A stretch of 64,000 nt of DNA from Locusta migratoria (GCA_026315105.1 CM048746.1:140164730-140228729), one strand, 5' to 3'. Positions 52,190-62,223 are shown, counted from the stretch's first letter. Notes: generated from the letters alone by a model not told the origin. A program made the numbers and translations.

Positions 52190-52480
52190 CGTGCTAAGAC
52201 GCCGCCGGCCGGCGCCGCTGTGTCGACCAGAGGCGGCCGCGGCCCGCGGGTCAACCTGTGCGGCGTCGGCTTGCCTAACGACCCGGCCAGACCTTGCCCT
52301 GCCCTGCCCTGCCCGCCGCCCTCGCTCCTCATTAACGGCCGCAACTTGCTGCACCCCCTCCCCCTGCCCCTGTAACTCTCCGACACCCCTGCCGCCCCCG
52401 CTCCACCCCTCCAGCATGACTTCAGGGAGAGGCGGCGGAAGGCGCTTTCTCTTCTAAGGACCGCAACTTGTTACGCCGCG
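52190..52480. other. GC-rich island with pyrimidine bias
   Basis: About 290 bp of GC-rich sequence with CCCTGCCCTGCCC and CCCCCTCCCCCTGCCC runs. Overlapping open frames on both strands are compositional. Confidence 0.5.
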
Positions 52481-52624
52481 CACAGTGTAACCACGCACCC
52501 TGCGGCTCGTGTTTTGACATAGTGTTCTCTCAGCATTTATTTATAACGTGGTGGTTTCGGTGTGAAACCACTGTAGTGATACCAACTGAAACAGACCTGC
52601 ACATATAAACTTCCATATTTTTAG

Positions 52625-52818
52625 AATGAAATTTCACTCTCCGGCGAGGTGTGCGCTGATATGAAATTTTCTGGCAGATTAAAAATTGTGTGCCGAAACC
52701 GGGACTCGAACCTGGGACCTTTGACTTTCGCGGGCAAGCGCTCTACCACTGAGCTATCCCGACACGACTCGTGGTCCTTCCTCACAACTTCAATTCTGCC
52801 AGTACCTCGCCTCCTACT
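52625..52818 (-). mobile_element. SINE family C
   Basis: Reverse unit with tail (GTGTGCGCTGATATGAAATT), tRNA-like head and the GCCAGTACCTCGCCTCCTAC block. It is followed at once by a truncated family A SINE. Confidence 0.85.
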
Positions 52819-52947
52819 TTTGCCGGCCGCGGTGGCCGAGGGGACTCAGGCGCTCCGGTCACGGTCTGCACGGCCACTACGGTCGGAGGTTCGAATCCCC
52901 CCTCGGGCATGGATATTTGTGCCGTCCTTAGTCTTAGTTTATAAGTA
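52819..52947 (+). mobile_element. SINE family A, 3' truncated
   Basis: Forward head and first part of the tail (to TTAGTTTATAAGTAAC). The last ~60 bp are missing where the SINE C dimer begins. Confidence 0.88.
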
Positions 52948-53302
52948 ACGAAACTTCCTGACAGATTAAAATTGTGTGCCGGAACAGGGACTCGAACCTG
53001 GGACCTTTGCCTTTCGCGGGCAAGCGCAGTACCGACTGTGCTATCCCGACATGACTCACCGTCCGTTCTCACAACTTCAATTCCGCCAGTACCTCGCCTC
53101 CTACTTTCCAATGGTTCGAAGGAGTGGTTCTGTGAAGTTTGGAAAGTAGCAGGCGAGGTACTGGCAGAATTGAAGTTGTGAGAACGGACGGTGAGTCATG
53201 TCGGGATAGCACAGTCGGTACTGCGCTTGCCCGCGAAAGGCAAAGGTCCCTGGTTCGAGTCCCTGTTCCGGCACACAATTTTAATCTGCCAGGAAGTTTC
53301 AT
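52948..53302. mobile_element. Inverted dimer of SINE family C
   Basis: The arms 52948-53111 and 53139-53302 are about 164-bp mirrors with very few differences, around a 27-bp centre. Both tRNA-like heads are present (GGGATAGCACAGTCGGTA, GGCAAAGGTCCC). The higher arm identity suggests a recent event. Flanking duplications are not clear because the left side abuts a truncated SINE. Confidence 0.85.
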
Positions 53303-54292
53303 CCATAATTTTATTTATCGCAAATGACCATTTCAGTTAAATCATTAATGTGTTGAACAGAAATATTATCATAAATTAAACTTTTTCATCTGCTGAGTTG
53401 TTTTACGTTTTAGGAGGCGATCCACTTATAATATTGTAAAAAGATATAAAAAAGCCAAGATCGCTGTTCATCAATTTTTATTTACGACGACCGGTTTCGC
53501 TGAACTATGTCAGCATCATCTGGTCCAATAAAATCATTTTACAAGGCCATAATCTTGTAATGTCAATCAGTTGCTATAAACATAATTTACAGTGCATAGG
53601 TGCACTATTTCATTGAGTTTGATATTGTCACTCACTGTGATAATTATGTTCTATTATAATGACATAGTGCACCTATGCACTGTAAATTGTTATATAATTC
53701 AACTGATTGACATTACAAGATTATGGCCTTGTAAAATATGCTATCTGACCAGATGATGCTGACATAGTTCAGCGAAACCGGTCGTCGTAAATAAAAATTG
53801 AAGAACAGCGATCTTGGCTTTTTTATATCTGTTTACAATATTTCATCTGCTATTGTTGGCATATATTCCTAGCTAAACGAGTAGCATCAAGATTGGTTTG
53901 AAATAACAGTCCATCTGTAAAATCCATTGGGAATAAAAGTAGAAAAAAATTGCACAGGACTGTATAATATCTCGAATATTTCGTGGGCCTGATGGTTGAG
54001 AAAAATGACTCATCGTAATACCAATAATATGATAGTAGGTCTAAATTCGGGCAGCTTGCTGCTGACCAGGAGCGAAACTACTTAGTCGTAGATCATCTTC
54101 AGATTCCCAGTCTTACATCGCCTCAACAGGCTCTGTATGACCATCCACGGGTGTATCGACACTCCCTCAGAGTGAGAACTGAAATCTTGTAGAGAAACGT
54201 CAAACTGATGGCTACTGCTAAATTCGTCTAATATTAAGTGCAGAAATGGGATCTCTGTCTGCTCTCTTTATCTGGCAAAGCAAGAAATATAT
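53303..54292 (+). repeat. Arm 1 of a large inverted duplication
   Basis: Excluding the palindrome at 53395-53840, this ~540-bp sequence is mirrored at 58562-59066, with roughly 85-90% identity by eye. It includes TTGGCATATATTCCT and GGCCTGATGGTTGAGAAAA. The neighbouring SINE C is duplicated as well. Confidence 0.85.
53395..53840. mobile_element. PLE-like palindrome with 11-bp TSD and 35-nt tail
   Basis: Inverted arms of about 170 bp run from 53430 to 53840, with CCATAATCTTGTAATGTCAA and its mirror inside. The minus-strand core (53522-53494) and plus-strand core (53750-53778) have CAGATGA, a perfect 5-bp stem GCTGA/TCAGC and GAAACCGGTC. The target duplication is TTTCATCTGCT (53384-53394 and 53841-53851). 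The 35 nt at 53395-53429 lie outside the palindrome on one side only. The empty site is seen in arm 2 of the large duplication (near 58970). Confidence 0.88.
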
Positions 54293-54420
54293 AGGCAGAA
54301 ACATTTCCCGCACCAAATAACAAGTCCAACATCAAACCATTGTGTTTGCTCAGCTAAAAATGTTCCTGTGTTCCCAACTCTAGCGGTCTGTGGAGCTTCG
54401 GCATTTTGTTTACACGGTCA

Positions 54421-54636
54421 AAAATGTTTGTAAATCTATCGGACCAAATTGCGTGGTCATCAGTGACCAAACTGCGTGGTCATCAGTCCGTAGCTTAGAA
54501 ACTACTTAAACCTAGGTAAATTATCCTTAGGACAACACACACACCCATGCCCCAGGAAGGACTCGAATCTCCAACGGCGAGCAACCGCGCGCTCCACAGC
54601 GAGGCGCCTTAGACCGCTCGGCTACACCACCACGGC
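54421..54636 (-). mobile_element. SINE family B, 11-bp TSD, internal 23-bp duplication
   Basis: Flanked by TTACACGGTCA at 54410-54420 and 54637-54647. The segment GACCAAATTGCGTGGTCATC is repeated in tandem with one change near 54443-54489. Confidence 0.93.
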
Positions 54637-54749
54637 TTACACGGTCAGATTCTAGTAATTCAATAGTAAGGCTACAGTATATTTCGGAATTTACTACAAT
54701 TTAACTCTCATCATTCTGTAATATTTCTGGCTTACAGTCATCATATTAA

Positions 54750-55569
54750 TCCTTTCAGTCCTGAATTATTTTAAAAATTGGATAAAACATATTCTTGAAC
54801 TTTTTCATGCCCATAAGATTCCATCTATTGTATATTTGAGGAAAATTAAAAATTTACATACACCATAGATGAAGCAGTTAGAGCGAACAGACTGAGATGG
54901 TGGGGTCATGTTACACGCATAGGAGAAGCAAGGTTACCTACGAGACTCATGAGCTCGTCAGTGTCAGAGGAGTCGAGGTAGACCAAGAAGAAAACACTTA
55001 GATTCGGTGCAGAATGATTTCGAAGTGAAAGGCATAACATCAGACGAGGCATCAATATTAGCATTGAATAGGGGATCATGGAGTAATTTTATTAGAGGTA
55101 CTATGCTCCAGACTGAGCGCTGAAAGGCATAATCAGTCTCTGATGATGATGATGATGATGATGATGATGGGCTTGAAAAATAAAAAAAATGTCGAATAAG
55201 ATGTACACTGGGACTGGAAGGCAATTAAGGATGTGAAATAAGAAATCAACAGTTATATATGTCACACCGTATCTATTATAGAACTTATATCGCAAAGAGA
55301 AATTTGTCAAAAATTCATAAATTAATACATGATATAATTTCAACGAATGATACCATGTCTTTCAAACTCCGCAACGGGTCCGCTACGTTCACTGTTTTTT
55401 ATTGTAGCACGCCATTCTGGTCACAGATGGCAGCAAGGAGCGCCAAACTAAAAGCGACAGATGTCCAGTAAAGAGGCTAATGGGTCTGAAAGCAAAATCG
55501 CATCCGTATAGTATTCTAAAATAAATACAAAATCGGTGTCCATTACACTGGACACCAGGTCTTAAAGGG
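54750..55569 (-). mobile_element. piggyBac-like non-autonomous element, copy 2
   Basis: TTAA flanks both ends (54746-54749 and 55570-55573). On the minus strand the element begins CCCTTTAAGACCTGGTGTCC. Its two halves match copy 1 (41250-41730); a LINE-C fragment inserted at about 54862-55170 explains the extra length. TTAA and the CCC... end fit the piggyBac superfamily. There is no transposase. Confidence 0.7.
54862..55170 (+). mobile_element. LINE-C 3' end fragment with (GAT)n tail
   Basis: Plus-strand copy of the last part of LINE-C (IDEAVRANRLRWWGHVTRI, then ...DEASILALNRGSWSNFI in frame, ending at TGA). It is followed by the family's GATGATGAT tail (55139-55167), which marks the exact 3' end. 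It is inserted in the piggyBac-like element. Confidence 0.88.
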
Positions 55570-55574
55570 TTAAG

Positions 55575-56680
55575 GTTTAAGAATTGATGCAGTACAGCAA
55601 TTTAGAACCAGTAGGCGACAGATGGTAGAAGCTGGTGAGAACCACGACAGGTGGTACCAGTAGGTCGGGTTCCCATGGGAAAGAGTGCTGGTAAGTTTTC
55701 TCGACTTCTAGGGAAGTCCCAGAGCAGCAGTCTTTGAACGCCAATTGGCTGTAGTACTGGTCACGCGCCAATTCCGATCATATTTTCATTAATACTTAAT
55801 AAACTAATTATTAATTCCATGTAAAACTCAAGTTAGGAAACCTCTCAAAGCCACGCTATGCCCTGACTAGATAACATATATTAACTACTGCAAAATTAAT
55901 GAACAAAACAATGTAAGATGCACGGCGGCCATGTTCGCGCGCCTAATTGCGGAGCGAAGGCAGCCTTGCATCGAGCCGCCACACTTCAGTCCGTAATGCG
56001 CACTCGAAGGAATAACATTTAGCTCTCGCATATGTACGCGGTCATAAGACAGATTGATCATTTTCAGCGGCGAACTTCGTCACTGCACTACCAGTTTTAT
56101 CATTCGCCTTTTCGCCGGTTTATTACTTCCAACTCGGATCGGTGGCTGAAGTCTGGATGAATGAAGCAGTGAGCAGTTTTTCCCCTTCACCTTCACAGCA
56201 AGCAAAGCTCCCGGTTAAAATTAATGATGGAGAACGGCCAAACCAAGAACAATCGCATCGAACGCCTCGGATGTATTAATTATGTGAGAACTTTACAAGT
56301 GCTTCATTAGTTGCAGTACCCTGCGGAATTAAAACTAACAAGCGGAAATACAACGAAAGCTATTTAGATCTGGGCTTTATCGAGACACAGTAGGGTAAAG
56401 CTTAGTGAGTAATTTTGCGCTCCAGTCTTTTAGAACATTTCGATGGTTTCAGTTACATCACGTCCTCATTTAAGAGTACCCTTCAGGATTTCAAGACTAT
56501 ATCTATATTGATATTTCAAGAGAAAGAGGACTGAGTTACGGGCCTCTCTACACGACATGGAAAGTTGTAAAAATAATAAACGAAAACACGTTAAAGTTTC
56601 TTTGATTGTGGGCCATCTTCCGAAATAGCTGTAAAAAACTTGCTTTATGAGGTTCTCCGTCATATACTGACTGCAAATAG
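55575..56680. other. No recognised gene; one degraded core
   Basis: Unassigned DNA. At 56596-56622 the minus strand shows GGAAGATGGCCC, then GAAAC, a degraded version of the hammerhead-like core and possibly part of the PLE that follows. Confidence 0.4.
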
Positions 56681-56799
56681 AAGTTATTTCACATCAGACG
56701 CGTTTCGTTTGTTATTTGTAAAGCTTTTTTTAATTTTTTGTGCACGGTGCGTGTTTTTAAATTGCTGTATAATCTAATTAGGTATTATTGCATCTTCCT

Positions 56800-57059
56800 T
56801 ACATTGGTCAAACTAAAGGACATTTGACAACATATATAAAGATGATGTACGAGCCTGAAAGTACAAAACAAGTCACTCAACTTTTGCAGAACACTCATAC
56901 CAAAACCAACATAAAATCATCACTAGAGACACAGGCAAGGAAATCATAAGAACAAACAACAACAACGAGAATCACCATCTTACCTGACCAAACGAATCTA
57001 ATAAAACTACACACTTTGTCAAGCCTATTGGCCACCAAACATATCAATGAACACGAATA
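56800..57059 (+). pseudogene. PLE GIY-YIG endonuclease remnant
   Basis: Frame 1 from 56800 reads YIGQTKGHLTTYIKMM, which matches the second half of the GIY-YIG motif (YxGxT...R) of PLE endonucleases, although the usual Arg is Gly. After a frameshift near 56865 the sequence continues KYKTSHSTFAEHSYQNQHKI and TRDTGKEIIRTNN, matching the Cys/His-poor 'SxFAxHLIxxxH' segment that follows in these proteins. The first GIY block and the RT are missing. The domain would cut DNA during target-primed insertion. Confidence 0.6.
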
Positions 57060-57259
57060 AATGTTTGTTCAAATGTTTGTATAGTCTATGGGACTTAACT
57101 ACGGGTTCATCAGTCCCTAAACTTACAAACTACTTGTGAACTAACTAAAACTAAGGACGGCACAAATATCCATGCCCGAGGGGGGATTCGAACCCCCGAA
57201 CGTAGTGGCCGTGCAGACCGTGACTGAAACGCCTCAGTCCCCTCGGCCGCCGTGGCCGG
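57060..57259 (-). mobile_element. SINE family A, 12-bp TSD
   Basis: Flanked by TGAACACGAATA at 57048-57059 and 57260-57271. Full length, inserted in the PLE remnant. Confidence 0.95.
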
Positions 57260-57422
57260 TGAACACGAATATATAACTATTCCATACACTTAAAACCACA
57301 CGAACACACCCCCTCACGAACATACAAACCACTACCCATACCCCTCCCATAACCCCACCACAAACCAACCAAATCTGCATTTGCATATGTGACATAGATT
57401 TATGAAATCTTGCGCGCGCGCT

Positions 57423-57428
<6 letters not shown>

Positions 57429-57490
<62 letters not shown>
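57429..57490 (+). repeat. (CA)n microsatellite
   Basis: About 31 CA units after a GCGCGCGCTCGCGCG stretch. Confidence 0.97.
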
Positions 57491-57491
<1 letters not shown>

Positions 57492-57799
57492 GAGAGACAG
57501 AGATAGTTCAAATAATTAAATAGGCGAAATTTGCCGTCTAAAACTACAAACGCTTATCACAAACCGACCGACACTAGCCAACAAGACGTAGAAACAACGT
57601 TGGGATGTAAGGAAGACGCAATAACACCGTAAGTAAGATACACATCAGTTTAAAAATGCATATCGTGCACGAAAAGTTAAAGAAACTGTATTTAATCTAT
57701 AAGTGCAAAACTAATTGTACACCACTATGTATCGATATTTATAGAACCACAGAAGATGCTTTACAAATAAAAAGCTAAACGTATCTTATGTGAAATGTT

Positions 57800-58560
57800 T
57801 TCCTTAATTGCAGTCATCGTGAAAAAGAAACACTCTTATACTAAATATTTTCTTTCTTGGTAAGTTATCGAGTGACAAAGAGTGTGCAAACGACAGATCG
57901 AAATCTCAAATGCTGAAACTGTCAAGAACCATAATCCCATATTGTGGTACTGCAATCAAATTAACGAACACACCTCTCAGGCCACAAGTGTGATAAGTTA
58001 TATGTTTTCGTAGAGAAACCACCATAATATTTTCGCTTTGTGCCTATTGGAAGCGTGGTTTCTCGCTGAGTACACCTAGTCGTTAATAAGTGCAGTCATT
58101 TATCGACAAAACGGTTAACTACGCGCTCTACATAGACGAAGCGGCACTTGAAACAAATAGAAGTCAAGAAAAAAAATCGTATGGTGATCCATTCTGCTTT
58201 TTTTTGGGGGGGGGCAAATAATCGCATGTATTTGTTCCTAAGGTAAGATATTTCGTATTTTATATAATCAGCAATCATGTCACTTTCCAAAAATTAGATG
58301 ATATTAAGTATAAATACCATTTTACTAAAGTATACTTACTTTTTTGTTGGTTGTTTCAATCGAAACTACCGTGGCGGAAAAAAATTTAGATTGTTAGGTT
58401 GTATATGTAGTGAATCCATGAAGATAGAAGACAGTAACGAATAACTTTGTAAATACTCTTAGATTTGATTTTTTTCTAAATTAGTCTGATATTTACTTCA
58501 TGACGTTAACAAATAAAAGCGAAAATGTTCGGTGCCAATATACACCATTTAGTAATAAAC
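57800..58560. other. No recognised feature
   Basis: About 760 bp of AT-rich DNA with one G run at about 58205-58214. Confidence 0.4.
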
Positions 58561-58561
58561 A

Positions 58562-59066
58562 ATATATTTCTTGTTTAGCCAGATGTAGAGAGAAGACAGA
58601 GATCCTATTTCTGCCCTCGAGACCATGTTGTAAGACGAATTTAGCAGCGGATATCAGTTTGAAGTTTCTCTACAAGATTTCAGTTCTCATTCTGAGGGAG
58701 AGTCGATGACACCCGTGGATGGTCATACTGAGCCTGTTAAGGCGATAAAAGTAGTTTCGCTGCTGGTCAGCAGGAAGCTGCCCGAATTTACAACTAGACC
58801 TACAATCATATTTATTTACGATGAGTCAGTTTTCTCAACCATCAGGCCCACCAAATATTCCAGATATTATACCTTCCTGTGAAATTTTTTCTACTTTTAT
58901 TCCGAGTGGATTTTACTGATGGACTTATTTCAAACCAATCTTATGCTACTCTTTTAGCCAGGAATATATGCCAACTACAGCAAATGAAATAAAGTTTATT
59001 TTATGATAATATTTCTGTTCAACACATTACTGATTTAATTAAAACGGTAATTTGCGATAAATAATA
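58562..59066 (-). repeat. Arm 2 of a large inverted duplication
   Basis: Mirror of 53303-54292 without the palindromic insertion. At its outer end the SINE C copy (59067-59262) corresponds to the SINE C at the outer end of arm 1. Confidence 0.85.
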
Positions 59067-59262
59067 TGGATGAAAGTTCCCGGCATAATAAAATTGTCTG
59101 TCGAAACCGGGACACGAACCTGGGACCTTTGCCTTTCGCGGACAAGCGCACTACCACTGAGCTATCCCGACACGACTCACGCTCTGTCCTCACAATTTAA
59201 ATTCTGCCAGTACCTCGCCTCCTACTTTCCAAACTTCCAAAGTCCGCAGGAGAACTTCTGTG
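59067..59262 (-). mobile_element. SINE family C
   Basis: Reverse unit with the tRNA-like head (GGGATAGCTCAGTGGTAGTG on the minus strand) and the CCAGTACCTCGCCTCCTACT block. It forms the outer end of inverted-duplication arm 2. Confidence 0.85.
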
Positions 59263-59483
59263 AATATTTAAATGTAATTTTTAATGTAGGTGTAACTAAC
59301 AAATTTTAATTCTCGAAATTACTAAGGACTTACAATAAAATTATTACTCTTCTTTCTTCTTTCACAATATGGCCAAATCAGATAAAGGATACGTTTTTTT
59401 ATGAATTGGTGAGTTGCTGAGCCATGAAAAAGATCTAGTTCATCCCAGTGAGTGACTATTTATGATCCGATCTCTGAAAAGAT

Positions 59484-60705
59484 AGGGTTTGCCCGTTGTT
59501 GTTGTGGTCTTCAGTCTGGAGACTGGTTTGATGCAGATCTCCACAATACCCTATCCTGAGCAAGCCTCTTCATCTCCACATAAGAACGGCAACCTACATC
59601 TGTCTGAATCTGCTTACTGTATCCATCTCTTGGTCTTCCTCTGCGGTTTTTACCCCTCCAACGCTAAATTCACAATTCCTTGATGTCTAAGAATGTGTCC
59701 TACCAATCTATCCCTTCTTTTAGTCAAGGTATGCCAGAAATTTCTCCTCAATTCGGTTCAGTACCTCCTCATTAGTTACGCGATCCACCCACCTAATCTT
59801 CAGCATTCTTCTGTAGCACCACATTTCAAAAGCCTCTATCCTCTTTCTGTCCACACTGCTTATCGTCCATGTTTCACTCCCATACAAGGCAACACTCCAT
59901 ACAAATGCCTTCAGAAAGGACTTCCTTAGGCTTAAATCAATATTCGATGTTAACAAATTTCTCTTTTTCAAAAACGCCTTTCTACCCATTGCCATTCTGC
60001 ATTTTATATCATCTGTACTGCGACCATCATTTGTTATTTTACTGCCCAAGTAACAAAACTCATCTACCTCCTTTATTGCTTCGTTTCCCAATCTAATTCC
60101 TTCAGCATCACCTGATTTTCTTACACTGCACTCCATTACCCTAGTTTTGCTCTTGTTAATCTTCATCTTATATGCACCTTTCAGCACACTGTCCATTCCG
60201 TTTAGCTGCTCTTCCAAGTCCTTTGCTGTCTCTGACAGAATTACAATGCCGTCGGCAAAACGCAAAGTTTTTAATTTTTCACCCTGAACTTTAATTCCTT
60301 CTCCAAATTTCTCCTTGTTTTCCTTCACAGCTTGCTCGATATACGAAATTAACAACATTGAAGAAAGGCTACAACCCTGTCTTACTCCCTTCCCAACCAC
60401 TGCACCACTTTCATGCCCTTCAACTCTGACAATCGCTGTCTGGTTTTTGTACAAGTTGTAAATAACCTTACGCCCCCTATATTTCACTCCTGCTTGCTTC
60501 AGAACTTGAATGAGTTTATTCCAATCAACATTGTCAAAAGCCTTATCCAATTCTACAAAAGCTAGAAATGTAGGTTTGCCTTTTCTTAATCTATCTTCTA
60601 GAAGCCGTAAAGTGAGTATTGCCTCCCGTGTTCCTACATTTCTCCTGAACCCAAACTGATCGTCCCCGAGGTCGACTTCTACCAGCTTTTCCATCCTTAG
60701 GTTTT
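59484..60705 (-). mobile_element. LINE-B, longest copy in the window
   Basis: Minus-strand LINE from a 5' truncation at about 60705 to its AAC-rich terminus (GTTGTTGTTG at 59494-59503 on plus). It is the best-preserved member of the family also seen at 4549, 18268 and 20938. Confidence 0.9.
59720..60694 (-). pseudogene. LINE-B reverse transcriptase, 324-codon open frame
   Basis: This is an uninterrupted frame. It opens with DDQFGFRRNVGTREAILTLR, then motif A as LAFVELDKAFDNVDW (the usual VDLxKAFD Asp is Glu), KGVRQGCSLSSMLLISYIEQ, catalytic box RFADGIVIL (FADG, second Asp replaced by Gly), MAMGRKAFLKKRNLLTSN and MWCYRRMLKIRWVDRVT. It stops at 59720. The upstream endonuclease and RT N-terminus are missing by truncation. 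Despite the long open frame the altered catalytic residues make it inactive. The family's reading continues past the stop in another frame with GRPRDGYSKQIQ. Confidence 0.9.
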
Positions 60706-60734
60706 GCCCATCTCTAGAAATTACCTGCCGTCAG

Positions 60735-61000
60735 GAGTCCCGGCTGTTAAGAGGGGGCGGGCTGGCAGTGAAGCGAAGACACGGCGTGTCAGCCCCTGCT
60801 GCCCGGCAACCCGCGCAGCGCGCGCGTTTTGCCGGTGGCCTAATGGCGGGCGCTGGCCAGCTGATTGATACGTAACTAATTTAGCCCGCGGCTGCATTCA
60901 CTGTCCCCCAGTGTGCTGCTGACGCCGCATATTATGCGCACGTCAGCTGCGATAATGCGCGTCACAGCATAAAACGCTTCTGCTCGCGCCGTCATACAGA
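60735..61000. other. GC-rich island
   Basis: About 265 bp of GC-rich sequence with CCCGCGCAGCGCGCGCG and AACTAATTTAGCCCGCGG. No gene recognised. Confidence 0.45.
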
Positions 61001-61295
61001 GCCGGTCTGCTGCAGTGTACAGCATTGATACGGAACGCATGGGAACTAACGTGCTAACATCTGAGCAACAAAATATAGAAAACATTAGGACGAAAGTTCC
61101 GATGCCCTATATCAATCACTTGTGTGGATTTTTCGTATCTGAACTCTGCAAACATCAGTTTTGCCCAGTCTCTGTGAAATGAACGAGAAAATAAAAGAAT
61201 CCATGCGTTTACTCAGCAGTATCGCACATCAATAAAATCAATATCCTGCTTTGCCGTTTTTCTCACCTCTTCCTTTTTTTAACATGGCTTTGAAG

Positions 61296-61498
61296 AGCCG
61301 GCCGCGGTGGCCGAGGGGACTGGGGCGCGCCAGTCACGGTCTGCACGGCCTCTATGGTCGGGGGTTCGAATCCCTCCTCGGGCATGGTTATTTGTGCCGT
61401 CCTTAGTGTTAGTTAGTTCATAAGTAGTTTGTAAGTTTAGGGACTGATGACCCCGTAATTAAGTCCCATAAGCTATACAAACATTTGAACATTTTTTT
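61296..61498 (+). mobile_element. SINE family A, 9-bp TSD
   Basis: Flanked by GCTTTGAAG at 61287-61295 and 61499-61507. Full length with a short T run at the 3' end. Confidence 0.94.
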
Positions 61499-61705
61499 GC
61501 TTTGAAGGCAACTGTGTGTGCAAAGTTTTTTTATTTATTTTTGTGGTTTACAGGTCGCTTGTTGCAGCACGTACAGAAAAAAGTAACCAGCTTTCGACGT
61601 CAAACTATGGGTGTTTTCTCCAGAAGCTTTATCTCTTGTCCGGATTCAGTCTCTGAGGTACGCTGAAGCGATCATTTCTCTGTGTGCTGCTGCTGTTGTT
61701 TGCTG

Positions 61706-61893
61706 AGATGGAGTGGCCGAGCGTTTCTAAGGCTCCTTGCTGCGGAGCGCGCGGTTGCTCGCCGTCCGAGGATCGAATCCTCCCTCGGGCATGGGTGTTT
61801 GTGTTGTCCTTAGCAAAAGTTAAAGTAGTTTGTAAGCCTCGGGACTGACGACCAACTTCTTAAGTCCCTTAATTTTGCAAAGATTTGAACTTT
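61706..61893 (+). mobile_element. SINE, B-like subfamily
   Basis: Head GGAGTGGCCGAGCGTTTCTA and GGATCGAATCC as B box, with a tail that has GTAGTTTGTAAGCC and GGGACTGACGACC. It is intermediate between families A and B. Confidence 0.82.
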
Positions 61894-62186
61894 TTATGCT
61901 GTTGTTTTCTCAGTGCCCAGTATTTCTTCATTCTTTTTTATCTTCGTTTCCTCTCTTCCTCGTTTAGGCGCTGCAAGTGAGGGGGCCGTATGGCTTCCTA
62001 CCTCGTCAACGTATGAACAGGAGAGTTCCTGTTCACTAACCTGGTATCTTCGTTCGCTGCTGTTGTCCCCTGCGCAGAAGCAGCACTCAGGTCGTAGATC
62101 AACGAGGCTGAAATAATAGTGTAATGTGGCTCAACTTTAAATCTTTAATGATGTATGTCACACGAAATTATGGGATGTCAGTGTAT

Positions 62187-62223
62187 TATTTTTTTTTATT
62201 TTTTTTTATTTTTTTTTTTTTTT
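62187..62223 (+). repeat. T-rich tract
   Basis: T8ATTT-type run of about 37 bp. Confidence 0.9.

Larger units (their letters stand above)
56690..57795 (+). mobile_element. Penelope-like element remnant with inverted ends
   Basis: The region 56690-56812 is mirrored at about 57607-57795 (shared words TTATTTGTAAAGC, GTGCACG, TTATTGC.TCTTCCTTACAT). Between them are GIY-YIG-type coding remnants, a SINE and a long CA repeat. The structure parallels the element at 13113-13896. Confidence 0.6.
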
